Source: Hyphomicrobiales bacterium (lineage in GTDB: Bacteria; Pseudomonadota; Alphaproteobacteria; Rhizobiales; Rhizobiaceae). Taken from it: a DNA stretch of 64,000 bases. Each line of letters begins with the position of its first letter. Position 1 is the stretch's first letter. The notes beneath the pieces were generated by a model. That model saw only the letters and a list, made by a program, of their open reading frames with translations, searched no databases and was not told the origin of the DNA. The stretch spans positions 62,001-126,000 of the forward strand of contig UCEY01000009.1 in the NCBI GenBank assembly GCA_900471605.1. The letters run 5' to 3'. A program made the position numbers and the translations under genes. Of this stretch, positions 53,355 through 63,699 are shown piece by piece.

Positions 53355-55153
53355 TCGGCGGCTCCGGCGCGGACGAGGATGGAGTTGGGCGGCAGGTCCT
53401 TTGCCTGTTCGGGCCATGCGAAGATTGCCTTGCCGGGCATGTCCGGCGTCGCCTGCGTCTTCGCGCCAATGTTGATCGCCATCGAGAGCTTGCCGTCCGG
53501 GAAATCCCAGGAGACTGCGAGGAAACCCTTGTCCGTCCTCAACACCTTGCCGGAGCGTCCGCGGGCCGAGCCTAGAAGCGGGACAACGATCTCCCGACGC
53601 AGCTTCAGGAGCGTTTTGGTGAATTCCAGCCAGTCCCTGCCGTCCGCGGCTTTGAGCTTCTTCCAATCGAGCTTGCTGACATCGAAGGTCTTCCTGGCAT
53701 TCGGATCGGGCACCGTCTCGCCCTCGTGGCCGGCATGACCCTCGAATTCCTTGCGGCGGCCGTCGCGCACGGCCTTGGCAAGATCGCCGTGGAAATCGGT
53801 GAAGAACAGGAAAGGGTTGGTCTCGCCATATTCCTCACCCATGAACAGGAGCGGGATATGCGGCGACAGAATGAGCATGGCGAGGAGCGCCTTCACCCTG
53901 TCGGCGCCTGCCAGTTCGATCAACCGTTCGCCCTGCGCCCGATTGCCGACCTGGTCGTGGTTCTGGATGAAATCGACGAAGGCGACCGGGGGCTGGTCGA
54001 GGCTTGGTACGCCCCGTTTTTTCTCGGTCTGCGGCGAGGTTTCACCCTGGTAGGCGAAGCCTTCCGCCAGCACCCGCGCCACGAGCTTTTCGGGCTCCTT
54101 GGCGAAGTCCTTGTAATAGGCATGCGTCTCGCCGGTCGCAAACACATGGACGGCGTTGTGGAGGTCGTCGTTCCACTCGGCGGTGAATAGCGGCGCCCTG
54201 CCGTCTTCGGCGCGGGGGTGCAGGAACGTGACGTTGCGGCTGTCCTCCGTCGTCAGGTGGATGGCCCGCTCGGGGATCTCGGCGCGGATGCGCTCGGCGA
54301 TCTCGATGAGAACGTGTTTTTCCGACGGATCGTCGATCTGGTCGATGGCGTCGAAACGCAGCCCGTCGAGGTGGAATTCCTCCAGCCAGTAGAGCGCGCA
54401 TTCGGTGATGTAGCGCCGGACCGGCTCGACATCATAGGCGATCGCCGCACCCCAGGGCGTTGTCTTTTCCTTGTGGAAGAAGTCGGGCGCCAGAAGCGGC
54501 AGATAGTTTCCTTCCGGGCCGAAATGGTTGAGCACGATGTCGAGCACCACCATCAATCCGTGGCCGTGGGCCGCATCGATGAAAGCCTTGAAATCCTCCG
54601 GCGGGCCATAGGCGGCATGCGGCGCATAGAGAAGGACGCCATCGTAACCCCAGCCTCGGTCGCCGCCGAAATGAGCGACCGGCATGACCTCGATCATGGT
54701 GATGCCGAGTTCGGCCAGATAGGGCAGTTTCTCGATCGCGGCCTTGAAAGTGCCTTCCTCGGTGAACGTGCCGATATGGAGTTCGTAGACGACCGTCTCC
54801 TCCCAGGGCCGCCCCGGCCATTCGCCATGCTGCCATGTATAGCTTGTCGGATCGATCACCAGCGAAGGGCCGTTGACGCCGTCCTTCTGCCCCCGTGAGG
54901 CGGGATCGGGCACGACCGTCCCGTCCGCAAGCACGTAGCTGTACTCCGAGCCGGGGGCGATGCCGGTGGCCAGCAGTTCGAACCAGCCGTCGTCGCTGCG
55001 GCTCATCTCCGTGTCGTCGCCGTTCAGTCTCAGCGTTATGGTTTCCTGACCCGGCGCCCAGAGTCGGAAGCGCACTTCGCCGGCCGCGACATATTCGGCT
55101 CCCCATGTCTTTGGAAACGCGCGAAACTCGGTAACGGCATTCAAGTCCGACAT
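53351..55153 (-). CDS. treZ: Malto-oligosyltrehalose trehalohydrolase
   Basis: A 600-residue GH13 enzyme. An N-terminal CBM48/E-set domain (VRFRLWAPGQETITLRLNGDD) precedes the barrel with YELHIGTFTEEGTF, GLRFDAIDQI (nucleophile Asp), LTTEDSRN (acid/base Glu) and FIQNHDQVGNRA. It releases trehalose from the TreY product. The ATG at 55153 has a purine-rich ribosome site; a longer frame upstream lacks one and would cover the EcfG-type promoter. Together treZ-treY make trehalose as a stress protectant. Confidence 0.95.
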   Translation of the reverse strand: MSDLNAVTEFRAFPKTWGAEYVAAGEVRFRLWAPGQETITLRLNGDDTEMSRSDDGWFELLATGIAPGSEYSYVLADGTVVPDPASRGQKDGVNGPSLVIDPTSYTWQHGEWPGRPWEETVVYELHIGTFTEEGTFKAAIEKLPYLAELGITMIEVMPVAHFGGDRGWGYDGVLLYAPHAAYGPPEDFKAFIDAAHGHGLMVVLDIVLNHFGPEGNYLPLLAPDFFHKEKTTPWGAAIAYDVEPVRRYITECALYWLEEFHLDGLRFDAIDQIDDPSEKHVLIEIAERIRAEIPERAIHLTTEDSRNVTFLHPRAEDGRAPLFTAEWNDDLHNAVHVFATGETHAYYKDFAKEPEKLVARVLAEGFAYQGETSPQTEKKRGVPSLDQPPVAFVDFIQNHDQVGNRAQGERLIELAGADRVKALLAMLILSPHIPLLFMGEEYGETNPFLFFTDFHGDLAKAVRDGRRKEFEGHAGHEGETVPDPNARKTFDVSKLDWKKLKAADGRDWLEFTKTLLKLRREIVVPLLGSARGRSGKVLRTDKGFLAVSWDFPDGKLSMAINIGAKTQATPDMPGKAIFAWPEQAKDLPPNSILVRAGAAE

Positions 55154-55185
55154 GCTGGCCTGCCCCCGGTTGAGAGAGACCGCCA

Positions 55186-55210
55186 AACGGTCGAAGCCGC
55201 TTCGAGTTCC
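55186..55210 (-). promoter_or_regulatory. EcfG/RpoE2-type promoter of treZ-treY
   Basis: On the minus strand GGAAC (55210-55206), 16 bases, CGTT (55189-55186): exact consensus. The expected start of transcription leaves a leader of about 25 bases to the treZ ATG, which supports the chosen start codon. Confidence 0.75.
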
Positions 55211-55339
55211 ATTGTGGGGCATACGCGCAACAAAATTGCGCGGCGGTGTAACAAATAACAAGTTCAAAGGAGTAGTCGGCGGCGTGGTTCAGTCCTAATT
55301 TAGCATGCATGCAGGCGGTTTCGGGGAGGAGATCAGTGC

Positions 55340-56470
55340 ATGCTGACTGAGGAGGAAGAGCTTATCCGCTCGACTGCCGCGGAGTTTTCCCGGGAGGTCC
55401 TGAAACCCGGTGCCGCGGCGCGGGACAAGGCGCATGCGATCGAGCCGGAGGTGCTGAAACAGCTCGGCGAACTCGGCTTTCTCGGCATGCGGGCAGCGGA
55501 GGAATGGGGCGGCGTCGGCTGTTCCTATGTCGCCTACGCCAGTGCGCTGATGGAAATCGCGGCCGGCGACGGGGCGGTCTCGACGCTGGTCAGCGTCCAT
55601 AATTCGCCGGTCTGCTCTCTCCTCGACATGCATGCTTCCGACGACCAGAAGGAACGGTTCCTGCGTCCGCTTGCCGAGGGTCGCCATATCGGCGCCTTTG
55701 CGCTGACCGAGGCCGATACCGGTTCGGACGCGGCGGCGATCCGCACCCGTGCCACGCGGGACGGCAGCGACTACGTCATCAACGGCTCGAAGATGTTCAT
55801 CACATCCGGCAAGATCGCCGGGACCGTCATCATCTTCGCCGTCACCGATCCGAGCGCCGGCAAGCGCGGCATCTCCGCCTTCGTCACCCCGACGGATGTT
55901 CCGGGATTTTCGATCTCCAAGATCGAGGACAAGCTGGGGCAGAAGGCGTCGGATACCGCGGCGCTGATGTTCGACAATATACGCATTCCCGAAAGCCAGC
56001 GGATTGGCGCCGAAGGCGCCGGTTTGAAGATCGCGCTATCCGGGCTGGAAGCGGGGCGGATCGGCATCGCCGCCCAATGCGTCGGCATGGCGCAGGCGGC
56101 CTTCGACGTGGCACTCACCTATGCCAAGGAACGCAAAACCTTTGGAAAGCTGCTGCTCGATCATCAGGCTATCGCCTTCCGGCTGGCGGATGCGAAGACC
56201 CAGATCGAGGCAGCCCGACAACTCGTGCTGCATGCCGCAAGGCTGAAGGATCGTGGCGAGCCGTGTCTCGACGAGGCCTGCATGGCAAAGCTGTTCGCCT
56301 CCGAGATGGCCGAGAAAGTCTGTTCGGCGGCGATCCAGACACTTGGCGGTTACGGCTATATTTCCGATTTCCCGGTCGAGCGCATCTATCGCGATGTCCG
56401 CGTCTGCCAGATCTACGAGGGTACGTCCGACATCCAGAAGATCATTATCGCCCGCGGGCTGGCGAACTGA
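55340..56470 (+). CDS. Acyl-CoA dehydrogenase (branched-chain type)
   Basis: A 376-residue flavoprotein. ALTEADTGSDAAAI is the FAD/substrate signature, FITSGKIAG follows, and the catalytic Glu is in CQIYEGTSDIQKIIIARGLAN. Being first gene before an HSD10-like SDR and the branched-chain oxoacid dehydrogenase complex, it most likely oxidises isobutyryl-CoA or 2-methylbutyryl-CoA. GGGGAGGAG precedes the ATG. Confidence 0.9.
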   Translation: MLTEEEELIRSTAAEFSREVLKPGAAARDKAHAIEPEVLKQLGELGFLGMRAAEEWGGVGCSYVAYASALMEIAAGDGAVSTLVSVHNSPVCSLLDMHASDDQKERFLRPLAEGRHIGAFALTEADTGSDAAAIRTRATRDGSDYVINGSKMFITSGKIAGTVIIFAVTDPSAGKRGISAFVTPTDVPGFSISKIEDKLGQKASDTAALMFDNIRIPESQRIGAEGAGLKIALSGLEAGRIGIAAQCVGMAQAAFDVALTYAKERKTFGKLLLDHQAIAFRLADAKTQIEAARQLVLHAARLKDRGEPCLDEACMAKLFASEMAEKVCSAAIQTLGGYGYISDFPVERIYRDVRVCQIYEGTSDIQKIIIARGLAN

Positions 56471-56480
56471 GGAGGGCGGC

Positions 56481-57248
56481 GTGCGGATCGAAGGCGGAAA
56501 TTTTCTCATCACCGGCGCGGCATCGGGCCTCGGGCTTGCGACAGCTAAAATGCTTGTCGAAGCCGGTGGTTACGTCGCTCTGCTCGACCTCGACGAGACG
56601 AGCGGCCGGGCAAAAGCCGAGGAGCTCAGCAAGGGCACGATCTTCGTGAAGACGGATGTGCGCAGCGGCGAGGCGGTCGAGAACGCGGTCGCCAGGGCGG
56701 AAGCTGCCAATGGCCCTCTGCGTGGTGCGGTCTGCTGCGCCGGCATCGCGCCCTCGGAAAAGGTGCTCGGCAAACAGGGCGTTCATGCGCTTGAGAGCTT
56801 CGCCCGCGCGTTGGAAATTAACACGATCGGCACGTTCAACGTGATCCGGCTGGCCGCGCAGGCGATCGCCAAAGCCGAGCCGAACGAGGAGGGCGAGCGC
56901 GGCGTGCTGGTCGCCACGGCTTCGGTCGCCGCCTATGACGGGCAGATCGGGCAGGCGGCCTATTCCGCGTCGAAGGCGGCGGTGGCCGGCATGACGCTGC
57001 CGATCGCCCGCGAGCTTGCCCGCGACGGCATCCGCATGATGACGATCGCGCCCGGCATATTCGAGACGCCAATGATGGCGGGATTTTCCGACGAGGTGCG
57101 CGCCTCGCTCGGCAAGTCCGTGCCGTTTCCGCCGAGGCTCGGACGGCCGGCGGAATTCGCGCGGCTGGTGCGAGACATCATCGAAAACCCGATGCTGAAC
57201 GGCGAAGTTATCCGCCTCGACGGGGCGCTCCGGATGGCGCCGCGCTGA
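56481..57248 (+). CDS. HSD10-like 3-hydroxyacyl-CoA dehydrogenase (SDR)
   Basis: A 255-residue SDR starting at GTG after GGAGGG. NFLITGAASGLGLATAKML, VCCAGIAPSEKVLGKQG and ATASVAAYDGQIGQAAYSASKAAVAGMTLPIARELA match the 2-methyl-3-hydroxybutyryl-CoA dehydrogenase (HSD17B10) family, which acts in isoleucine degradation. Catalytic Ser, Tyr and Lys are all present. It lies ten bases after the acyl-CoA dehydrogenase gene. Confidence 0.88.
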   Translation: MRIEGGNFLITGAASGLGLATAKMLVEAGGYVALLDLDETSGRAKAEELSKGTIFVKTDVRSGEAVENAVARAEAANGPLRGAVCCAGIAPSEKVLGKQGVHALESFARALEINTIGTFNVIRLAAQAIAKAEPNEEGERGVLVATASVAAYDGQIGQAAYSASKAAVAGMTLPIARELARDGIRMMTIAPGIFETPMMAGFSDEVRASLGKSVPFPPRLGRPAEFARLVRDIIENPMLNGEVIRLDGALRMAPR

Positions 57249-57262
57249 ACGGCAAATTTTGA

Positions 57263-58519
<1,257 letters not shown>

Positions 58520-58545
58520 GGATGATTGGCGTTTCCATTCAGGTC

Positions 58546-58670
58546 TGCCCCTCACCTGCCTGCCGGCATCCTCTCCCCGCGCGCGGGGAGAGGAGTCTTT
58601 GCCGCAGCGCCGGCGTGCCCCCTTCGCCCCGTTTACGGGGAGAAGGTGCCCGGAGGGCGGATGAGGGGCA
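58546..58670. repeat. RIME-like palindromic mosaic element inside the bkd operon
   Basis: A 125-bp element with outer complementary ends (TGCCCCTCA ... TGAGGGGCA) and two inner hairpins: CCTCTCCCCGCG/CGCGGGGAGAGG (58570-58593) and CCTTCGCCCCGT/ACGGGGAGAAGG (58621-58646). It looks like the rhizobial intergenic mosaic elements (RIME type). It separates the E1 alpha and beta genes. Confidence 0.8.
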
Positions 58671-58706
58671 TGTCCGCAGCGCCAAACTATCCCCGGAGGC
58701 CCGCCC

Positions 58707-59720
58707 ATGCCGCGGATGACGATGATCGAGGCGATCCGAAGCGCCATGGATGTCTCCATGGAGCGCGATGGCGATGTGGTCGTGTTCGGCGAGGATGTCG
58801 GTTATTTCGGCGGCGTCTTCCGCGGCACCCAGGGGCTGCAGCAGAAATACGGCAAGACGCGCTGCTTCGACGCGCCGATCAACGAATCCGGCATCGTGGG
58901 GGCGGCGATCGGCATGGCGGCCTATGGGTTGAAACCCTGTGTCGAGATCCAGTTCGCCGATTACATGTATCCGGCCTATGACCAGCTCACCCAGGAAGCG
59001 GCGCGGCTGCGTTATCGCTCCAACGGCGATTTCACCTGCGGCATCACCGTGCGCATGCCGACCGGCGGCGGCATCTTTGGCGGGCAGACGCATAGCCAGA
59101 GCCCGGAGGCGCTGTTCACGCATGTCTGCGGCCTGCAGGTCGTGGTGCCCTCCAATCCCTATGACGCCAAGGGCCTGCTGATCGCCTCGATCGAGAACCC
59201 GGACCCGGTGATCTTCCTCGAACCGAAGCGGCTCTATAACGGCCCGTTTGATGGCCATCACGATCGGCCGGTGACCTCCTGGGCCGGCCATCCGCTCGGC
59301 GAGGTTCCGGCCGAACATTATGTCGTGCCGCTCGGCAAGGCGGTGGTGCGGCGGCCGGGCTCGGCGGTGACAGTGCTTGCCTATGGCACGATGGTGCATG
59401 TCGCCGAGGCGACGGCGCAGGAGACCGGCATCGATGCCGAGGTGATCGACCTGCGCACCCTGATGCCGCTCGATCTCGACACGATCGTCACCTCGGTGAA
59501 GAAGACCGGGCGATGCATGGTGGTTCACGAGGCGACGCTCACCTCCGGCTTCGGCGCGGAACTGGCGGCTTTGGTACAGGAGCACTGCTTCTACCATCTT
59601 GAAGCGCCGGTCATCCGGGTGGCGGGCTGGGACACGCCTTATCCGCATGCGCAGGAATGGGATTATTTTCCGGGGCCGGCCCGTGTCGGCCGGGCGCTGC
59701 GCGACATGATGGAGGCCTGA
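58707..59720 (+). CDS. bkdA2: Branched-chain 2-oxoacid dehydrogenase E1 beta subunit
   Basis: A 337-residue transketolase-like subunit (MTMIEAIRSAMDVSMERDGDVVVFGEDVGYFGGVFRGTQGLQ...FDAPINESGIVGAAIGMAAYGLKPCVEIQFADYMYPAYDQL). The Glu of GEDVG and His residues of the E1 active site are visible. Two possible starts, M1 and M4. It is separated from E1 alpha by the repeat, while E2 follows after three bases. Confidence 0.93.
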   Translation: MPRMTMIEAIRSAMDVSMERDGDVVVFGEDVGYFGGVFRGTQGLQQKYGKTRCFDAPINESGIVGAAIGMAAYGLKPCVEIQFADYMYPAYDQLTQEAARLRYRSNGDFTCGITVRMPTGGGIFGGQTHSQSPEALFTHVCGLQVVVPSNPYDAKGLLIASIENPDPVIFLEPKRLYNGPFDGHHDRPVTSWAGHPLGEVPAEHYVVPLGKAVVRRPGSAVTVLAYGTMVHVAEATAQETGIDAEVIDLRTLMPLDLDTIVTSVKKTGRCMVVHEATLTSGFGAELAALVQEHCFYHLEAPVIRVAGWDTPYPHAQEWDYFPGPARVGRALRDMMEA

Positions 59721-59723
59721 GAC

Positions 59724-61043
59724 ATGGCGGAAAAACTCATCAAGCTGCCGGACGTCGGCGAAGGCGTGGCGGAAGCCGAGCTGGTGGAATGGCACGTCAA
59801 TGTCGGCGACCTAGTGCGCGAGGACATGGTGCTCGCCGCGGTGATGACCGGCAAGGCGACCGTCGAAATTCCGTCGCCGGTTGAAGGCGAGGTGACCTGG
59901 CGGCATGGCGAGGTGGGCGACGTGATCGCCACCGGTACCGTCATCCTCAAGATCAGGATCGCCGGTGAGGGGAGCGACGGCGAGGAGCCGCAGGCCGAGA
60001 GCGGTGACCGCGGGGAGGAGCCACGGGTTAAACCGGCTGTTTTGCCCGTTGCAGCTCTCGAACAGGCTCTTGAGAAAAAGGTTGAATCTCTTAAACCAAA
60101 AGCTGAGATGGCTGCGCCGTCCCCCGTGGCCAAAGCTCCGCCTCATGCCGGCGCGCCCCGCGCCGAAGGTGAAAAACCGCTGGCGCCGCCGGCCGTCCGC
60201 CTTCGGGCCAAGGAAGCGGGCATCGACCTCCGGCAGGTGGCGGGCACAGGTCCGGCCGGGCGCATCACCCATGAGGATCTGGATGCGTTCCTGAACAGCC
60301 AGGGCGGCGGCGGGGCTGTCGCCGCGGGCCTGCAGCCGAACAAGGCGGTGCAGGAGGTCAAGGTCGTCGGCCTGCGCCGCCGCATCGCCGAAAAGATGGC
60401 GCTGTCGAAATCCCGCATCCCCCACATCACCTATGTGGAGGAGATCGACATGACCGCGCTCGAAGAGCTGCGGACCCGCATGAACGGCACCCAGAAGCCC
60501 GGCCGGCCGAAACTCACCATCCTGCCCTTCCTGATGCGGGCGATGGTGAAGGCGCTCGGTGAGCAGCCGGGCATCAACGCGCTTTACGACGACGAGGCCG
60601 GTATCGTCCGTCAATATGGCGGCGTGCATATCGGCATTGCGGCGCAGACGCCCTCGGGTCTGGTCGTGCCGGTGGTGAAACATGCCGAGGCGCGCGACAT
60701 TTTCGACTGTGCCCGGGAAGTGGCACGCTTAAGCGATGCGGCCAAAAACGGCACCGCTTTGCGAGAGGAACTATCCGGGTCGACGATCACCATCAGCTCG
60801 CTCGGCGCGATGGGCGGCATCGTCTCGACGCCGGTCATCAACCATCCGGAAGTGGCGATCATCGGCGTCAACAAGCTCGCCGTCCGGCCGCATTGGGACG
60901 GCACGCAGTTCGTGCCGCGCAAGATGATGAACCTGTCCTCCAGCTTCGATCACCGGGTGGTCGACGGCTGGGATGCCGCCACATTCGTGCAGCGCCTGAA
61001 GGCGCTGATGGAAACGCCGGCGCTTATCTTCGTCGAGGAGTGA
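59724..61043 (+). CDS. bkdB: Branched-chain 2-oxoacid dehydrogenase E2 (dihydrolipoyl acyltransferase)
   Basis: A 439-residue three-domain protein. The lipoyl domain (about 1-80) carries Lys44 in MTGKATVEI. A flexible Ala/Pro linker follows, then the E3/E1-binding domain (about 155-195, PPAVRLRAKEAGIDLRQVAGTGPAGRITHEDL). The catalytic domain ends in SSFDHRVVDGWDAA with the active-site His. It transfers the branched acyl group to CoA. Confidence 0.95.
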   Translation: MAEKLIKLPDVGEGVAEAELVEWHVNVGDLVREDMVLAAVMTGKATVEIPSPVEGEVTWRHGEVGDVIATGTVILKIRIAGEGSDGEEPQAESGDRGEEPRVKPAVLPVAALEQALEKKVESLKPKAEMAAPSPVAKAPPHAGAPRAEGEKPLAPPAVRLRAKEAGIDLRQVAGTGPAGRITHEDLDAFLNSQGGGGAVAAGLQPNKAVQEVKVVGLRRRIAEKMALSKSRIPHITYVEEIDMTALEELRTRMNGTQKPGRPKLTILPFLMRAMVKALGEQPGINALYDDEAGIVRQYGGVHIGIAAQTPSGLVVPVVKHAEARDIFDCAREVARLSDAAKNGTALREELSGSTITISSLGAMGGIVSTPVINHPEVAIIGVNKLAVRPHWDGTQFVPRKMMNLSSSFDHRVVDGWDAATFVQRLKALMETPALIFVEE

Positions 61044-61058
61044 GGTGAGAGAACAACA

Positions 61059-62456
61059 ATGAAAGAGATCACCTGCAAGCTTCTCGTCATCGGGGCCGGT
61101 CCGGGAGGTTATGTCTGCGCCATCCGGGCCGGCCAGCTGGGGGTAGACACCGTCATTGTCGAAATGGCGAAGCCGGGCGGCACCTGCCTCAATATCGGCT
61201 GCATTCCCTCCAAGGCGATCATCCACGCCGCAGACGATTTCGCGAAGACCGTCGCGATGGCGGCGGGCCGGAATGCGATGGGTATCAAGGCCGATAACCC
61301 GGCCATCGACCTTGCAAAAACCATGGCCTGGAAGGACGGTATTACGGGCCGGCTGACGATGGGTGTGTCGAGCCTTCTCAAAAAGGCCGGCGTCAAGATC
61401 GTCGTCGGGCGGGCGAAATTCCGGGACGGCAAGACGGTCGCCGTGGAAACCGAAACCGGGGAGCAGGTCATCCGCGCCGAAAACATCGTCATCGCGACAG
61501 GTTCGGCGCCGGTCGAGCTGCCGATGCTGCCATTCGGGGGCAAGGTCATTTCCTCGACCGGCGCGCTGTCGCTGACCGAGGTGCCGGAGAGGCTCGCGGT
61601 GGTCGGCGCCGGTTATATCGGCCTTGAACTTGGGCTTGCCTTTGCCAAGCTCGGGTCGAAGGTGACGATCGTCGAAGCGCTCGACCGCATCCTGCCCCTC
61701 TACGATACGCAGCTTACCCAGCCCGTCGCCAGGCGGCTCGCGGCTTTGGGTGTCGAGGTTCTGCTCGGCACGAAGGTGAAAGGCCCGTCCTCAAATGGAG
61801 AGGCCTTGCTTGCGGAGACCGGCTCCGGCGAGGAAAGGCGTATCGCCGCAGACAGGATTCTCGTTACCGTCGGCCGCAAGCCGGTCACCGAAGGCTGGGG
61901 CCGCGAGGAGCTGGAGCTCGACATGGACGGCCGTTTCCTTCGGATTGACGAGCAGTGCCGCACCTCGATGCGTGGCATTTATGCAATCGGCGACGTGACC
62001 GGCGAGCCGATGCTGGCGCATCGGGCGATGGCGCAGGGCGAGATGGTGGCGGAGATCATCTCCGGTAAGCGAAGGTCCTGGGACAAGCGCGCCATTCCCG
62101 CGGTCTGCTTCACCGATCCGGAGATTGTTTCGGTCGGCATGTCGCCGGACGAAGCGAAGGCTGCGGGACGCGAGATCAAGATCGGCCAGTTCCCGTTTTC
62201 CGCCAACGGCCGGGCGATGACGCTGTCGGCGGAGGAAGGTTTCGTGCGGGTGGTGGCGCGGGCCGACAACCATCTTGTGCTGGGCATCCAGGGCGTAGGA
62301 GCAGGGATATCCGAACTCTCTGCGGCATTCGGAATCGCCGTCGAGATGGGCGCGCGGCTGGAGGATATTGCAGGCACGATCCATGCGCATCCGACACAGT
62401 CGGAGGCGTTCGCCGAGTCGGCGCTCAAGGCGCTGGGGCATGCGCTGCATGTGTGA
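61059..62456 (+). CDS. lpdV: Dihydrolipoyl dehydrogenase (E3)
   Basis: A 465-residue flavoprotein. VIGAGPGGYVCAIRAGQLG binds FAD; the redox-active disulfide is GGTCLNIGCIPSKA (near residues 43 and 48); VVGAGYIGLELGLAFAKLGSKV binds NAD; and the C-terminal HAHPTQSEA holds the His-Glu pair. It reoxidises the E2 lipoyl group. It is the last gene of the bkd operon, 15 bases after E2. Confidence 0.95.
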   Translation: MKEITCKLLVIGAGPGGYVCAIRAGQLGVDTVIVEMAKPGGTCLNIGCIPSKAIIHAADDFAKTVAMAAGRNAMGIKADNPAIDLAKTMAWKDGITGRLTMGVSSLLKKAGVKIVVGRAKFRDGKTVAVETETGEQVIRAENIVIATGSAPVELPMLPFGGKVISSTGALSLTEVPERLAVVGAGYIGLELGLAFAKLGSKVTIVEALDRILPLYDTQLTQPVARRLAALGVEVLLGTKVKGPSSNGEALLAETGSGEERRIAADRILVTVGRKPVTEGWGREELELDMDGRFLRIDEQCRTSMRGIYAIGDVTGEPMLAHRAMAQGEMVAEIISGKRRSWDKRAIPAVCFTDPEIVSVGMSPDEAKAAGREIKIGQFPFSANGRAMTLSAEEGFVRVVARADNHLVLGIQGVGAGISELSAAFGIAVEMGARLEDIAGTIHAHPTQSEAFAESALKALGHALHV

Positions 62457-62527
62457 GCATATGCCGGCAAGTTGCCGTGGACGCGCGGATCACCGCAGGA
62501 TATTCGTGCCTTGAAGCGGAGGCGGTG

Positions 62528-62878
62528 ATGAAGAGACTGTTTGCGATATGCATCTCGTTGTTGCTTCTGCCGGCTGCCGCGCTTGCCGAAACGCGTTGCG
62601 GCTGGCTGATCAATCCGACGCCCCGCAACTGGACGCTGGTCGATGCTCAGAATGAATGGCTGATCATGCTTCAGGGCGGCTATGAAGCCAAGGGCATGGA
62701 CAAGATCAAGGACATGGCCGAGGGCGAGCATGTCACCATCAACTACAGTCACGGCTATGCCTGCTTCTGCATGAACGTTTCGACCGAGAAGGACGGAATC
62801 GTCAGGGAGATTTACTCCACGCGCCAACTGCCCTTGTCGAAATGCCGACGCGATCCGGCACTCAGCGAGCCCAGATGA
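62528..62878 (+). CDS. DUF4087 family secreted protein
   Basis: A 116-residue protein with signal peptide MKRLFAICISLLLLPAAALA. The mature part (ETRCGWLINPTPRNWTLVDAQNEWLIMLQGGYEA...HGYACFCMNVS...QLPLSKCRRDP) matches DUF4087, with conserved Cys residues likely to form disulfides. Function unknown. GGAGG precedes the ATG (a GTG one codon earlier is possible). Confidence 0.85.
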   Translation: MKRLFAICISLLLLPAAALAETRCGWLINPTPRNWTLVDAQNEWLIMLQGGYEAKGMDKIKDMAEGEHVTINYSHGYACFCMNVSTEKDGIVREIYSTRQLPLSKCRRDPALSEPR

Positions 62879-62931
62879 ACGAACACGCCTCTCGGGTGTC
62901 CGGCACGGACGGGTTAGGCAACGAGAATGTC

Positions 62932-63699
62932 CTAGAGTTGCAGCATTGCGTAAGGCCTGCCGGACGGCTTCTCGATATGGGATGCGACGTTATAGACGGG
63001 CGCCCCGCCCGGCGTCCGGCCCTCGTAAGTGCCGCGATGCGCGTGGCCATGGACCACGGCTTTCACCGGGAAGCGGTCGATGGTCTCGGCCAGTCTTGAC
63101 GAGCCGAGGAACGGATAGATCTCCTCCGGCTCGCCGGCCACCGTTTCGCGGATCGGCGCGTAATGCAGCACGACCATCGCCCTTTCGGAGCGCACCTGGC
63201 GCAGCGCGTTCTCCAGCCGCATCGTTTCCTCGACGCTCTCCGTGACCATCGCCTTGATCGCCGGCTCGCCGAAGGAGCCGAGCATATGGCGGCCGAAGCC
63301 GCCTGCGAAGCCCTTGGCTCCGGCAAAACCGACGCCGTTGATTTCGACCGCCTGGCCTTCCAGAAGATGAATGCCGGCATCCTTCAGAATGTTCGTGACT
63401 TCCTCGACGCAGCCGCATTCGTAATCGTGATTGCCGAGCACGCCGACGATCGGGATCGAACAGGCGCGCAAGTCCGAAGCCAAGATTTCCGCCTCCTTGA
63501 CCTTGCCGAGGTCGGTCAGGTCTCCAGTCAGGACAAGGATGTCTGCTGCCTGGGAAATCTCGGTGAACAGTTCCTTGTAGGACATCGTGCCGTGTTCCTT
63601 GACATGCAGGTCGCCCATGGCGGCGATCCTGAGCTTGCCGTTCGCCTTTTCCGTTTCCGCTTTTCTGGTTTCGGTCTTTGCGTCGGTCGTCTTGCTCAC
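62932..63699 (-). CDS. Cytoplasmic metallophosphoesterase
   Basis: A 255-residue calcineurin-like phosphoesterase. The metal motifs are GDLHVKEHG, TGDLTDLG, GNHDYECG, LHYAPI and VHGHAHRGTYEG. A charged Thr/Lys/Glu-rich N-terminus (residues 1-20) precedes the domain. It begins at GTG behind AAGGAGG and overlaps the upstream gene by four bases. Substrate unknown. Confidence 0.88.
   Translation of the reverse strand: MSKTTDAKTETRKAETEKANGKLRIAAMGDLHVKEHGTMSYKELFTEISQAADILVLTGDLTDLGKVKEAEILASDLRACSIPIVGVLGNHDYECGCVEEVTNILKDAGIHLLEGQAVEINGVGFAGAKGFAGGFGRHMLGSFGEPAIKAMVTESVEETMRLENALRQVRSERAMVVLHYAPIRETVAGEPEEIYPFLGSSRLAETIDRFPVKAVVHGHAHRGTYEGRTPGGAPVYNVASHIEKPSGRPYAMLQL

Noticed and set aside
51798-53738. 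A 646-codon open frame on the plus strand
   Set aside because: Antisense to treY and the end of treZ; no domain features.
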